The translations under genes were made by a program, and so were the position numbers. Of a DNA stretch of 64,000 nt, positions 63,691 through 64,000 are shown piece by piece. The notes below the pieces were generated by a model. The model was given only the letters and a program-made list of their open reading frames with translations. It was not told the origin of the DNA and searched no databases. This DNA comes from Diadophis punctatus similis (lineage: Eukaryota > Chordata > Lepidosauria > Squamata > Dipsadidae). Numbering within the stretch: position 1 is the first letter of the stretch; each line of letters opens with the position of its first letter. The DNA lies in assembly GCA_023053685.1 (NCBI GenBank), contig JALIGW010000010.1:7974596-8038595 (forward strand), read 5' to 3'.

Positions 63691-63946
63691 TCTATTATGG
63701 CCTGGCTGGCAGGTGTTTTCTGAATCCTGTATATATGTATAACCACGGTATGTCAATAACTTGAATGATTGAGGAGTTGCACACAGAGCCTGACTTCCGT
63801 CCCTCATCAAAAGAGGGGGAACTGAGGCACAGGGGTGCTATTTATACCTTTGTCAGACTCAGTCCTGATTGGCTCAGTCCTGATTGGCTAACCTGATTTT
63901 CCACCCTACAAGAATGGGCGTATCAGGTAAGTACAACGCCCTTTTT
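63691..63946 (-). promoter_or_regulatory. DIRS right terminal repeat, inverted, with promoter block
   Basis: On the minus strand: two CCAATCAGGACTGAG copies, GGTATAAATAGC (63837-63848 on the plus) and CCCCTGTGCCTCAGTTCCCC. It is the inverted match of 28318-28395. The last match to the internal region ends near GTACAACGCCCTTTT, so the element ends at about 63946. Confidence 0.75.
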
Positions 63947-63983
63947 ACGTTATTTGTGGGGGGGAGAGCACTTTACATCATTG

Positions 63984-64000
63984 CAGAGGTGGGTTCCTCC
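63984..64000. mobile_element. Start of a hAT-type MITE cut by the window edge
   Basis: CAGAGGTGGGTTCCTCC matches the terminal sequence of the MITE at 26433-26846 (its right end reversed starts CAGTGGTGGGTTCCT). Only 17 bases are visible. Confidence 0.55.

Larger units (their letters stand above)
28275..63946 (+). mobile_element. DIRS retrotransposon split over 35.7 kb by nested insertions
   Basis: Pieces that read as DIRS are 28275-28902, 35246-35287, 37931-38768, 40536-40716 and 60924-63946, about 4.7 kb in all. The ends are inverted repeats sharing a CCAAT-TATA promoter block. The internal complementary region near 63590-63690 pairs with both the left end (28275 on) and the right end (to about 63946), as DIRS-type elements require. 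RT, RNase H and tyrosine recombinase are in the right piece. Each gap is explained by an insertion with recognisable ends. That all pieces are one copy is inferred from order, orientation and complementarity. Confidence 0.72.

Overview
This is vertebrate nuclear DNA with no host protein-coding exon, tRNA or rRNA that I can support. Almost all of it is transposable elements. The mix is CR1 with an esterase ORF1, L2, L1, RTE/BovB-type and Rex1-like LINEs, a tRNA SINE with a CR1 tail, two Gypsy families, a Copia element, a DIRS element and several hAT-type MITEs, with many microsatellites. This fits a squamate reptile, more likely a snake than a lizard. That host call is an inference from repeat content.

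Layout. 1-3834: Copia-type internal region joined in frame to a 5'-truncated L2 (3835-4573), then half of a hAT MITE. 4800-9950: near full-length CR1 on the minus strand (ORF1 esterase, endonuclease, RT) with a 328-bp foreign insert. 9.95-14.57 kb: sparse DNA with an RTE/BovB remnant, a palindromic MITE and a hAT MITE. 14572-19512: complete but decayed Gypsy element 1 (Mag-like) with a 5-bp target duplication. 20.5-28.2 kb: RTE fragments, hAT MITEs, a nested SINE, a GC-rich hairpin element carrying two NRF1-like sites, a solo retroviral-type LTR, a CR1/jockey-group LINE and an L1 3' end.

28.3-63.9 kb reads as one DIRS retrotransposon opened up by nested insertions. Its left terminal repeat is at 28275. 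Its RT, RNase H and tyrosine recombinase lie at 60.9-63.6 kb. An internal complementary region at about 63.59-63.69 kb matches both outer ends. Removing the inserts leaves about 4.7 kb, a normal DIRS size. The inserts are: Gypsy element 2 (28903-35245, sushi-like chromovirus with a GGGAAAC frameshift site, a chromodomain and an antisense solo LTR of its own family inside pol); a CR1 containing an L2; a Rex1-like LINE; and an L1-like insertion with 17-bp target duplications 20 kb apart (40717 and 60907). That last insertion holds three L2 copies, a second L1, several MITEs and a hAT element with 373-bp hairpin arms.

Only a few reading frames are still long: the L2 RT at 47852-49777, the L1 ORF2 halves at 53042-56366, the Gypsy 2 gag, RT and integrase-chromodomain frames, and the Copia RT frame. 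All elements show stops, frameshifts or truncation. I found no new functional system. The notable points are the nesting order, the self-complementary DNA, a templated insertion in one LTR, and a pol frame that continues into its own LTR.
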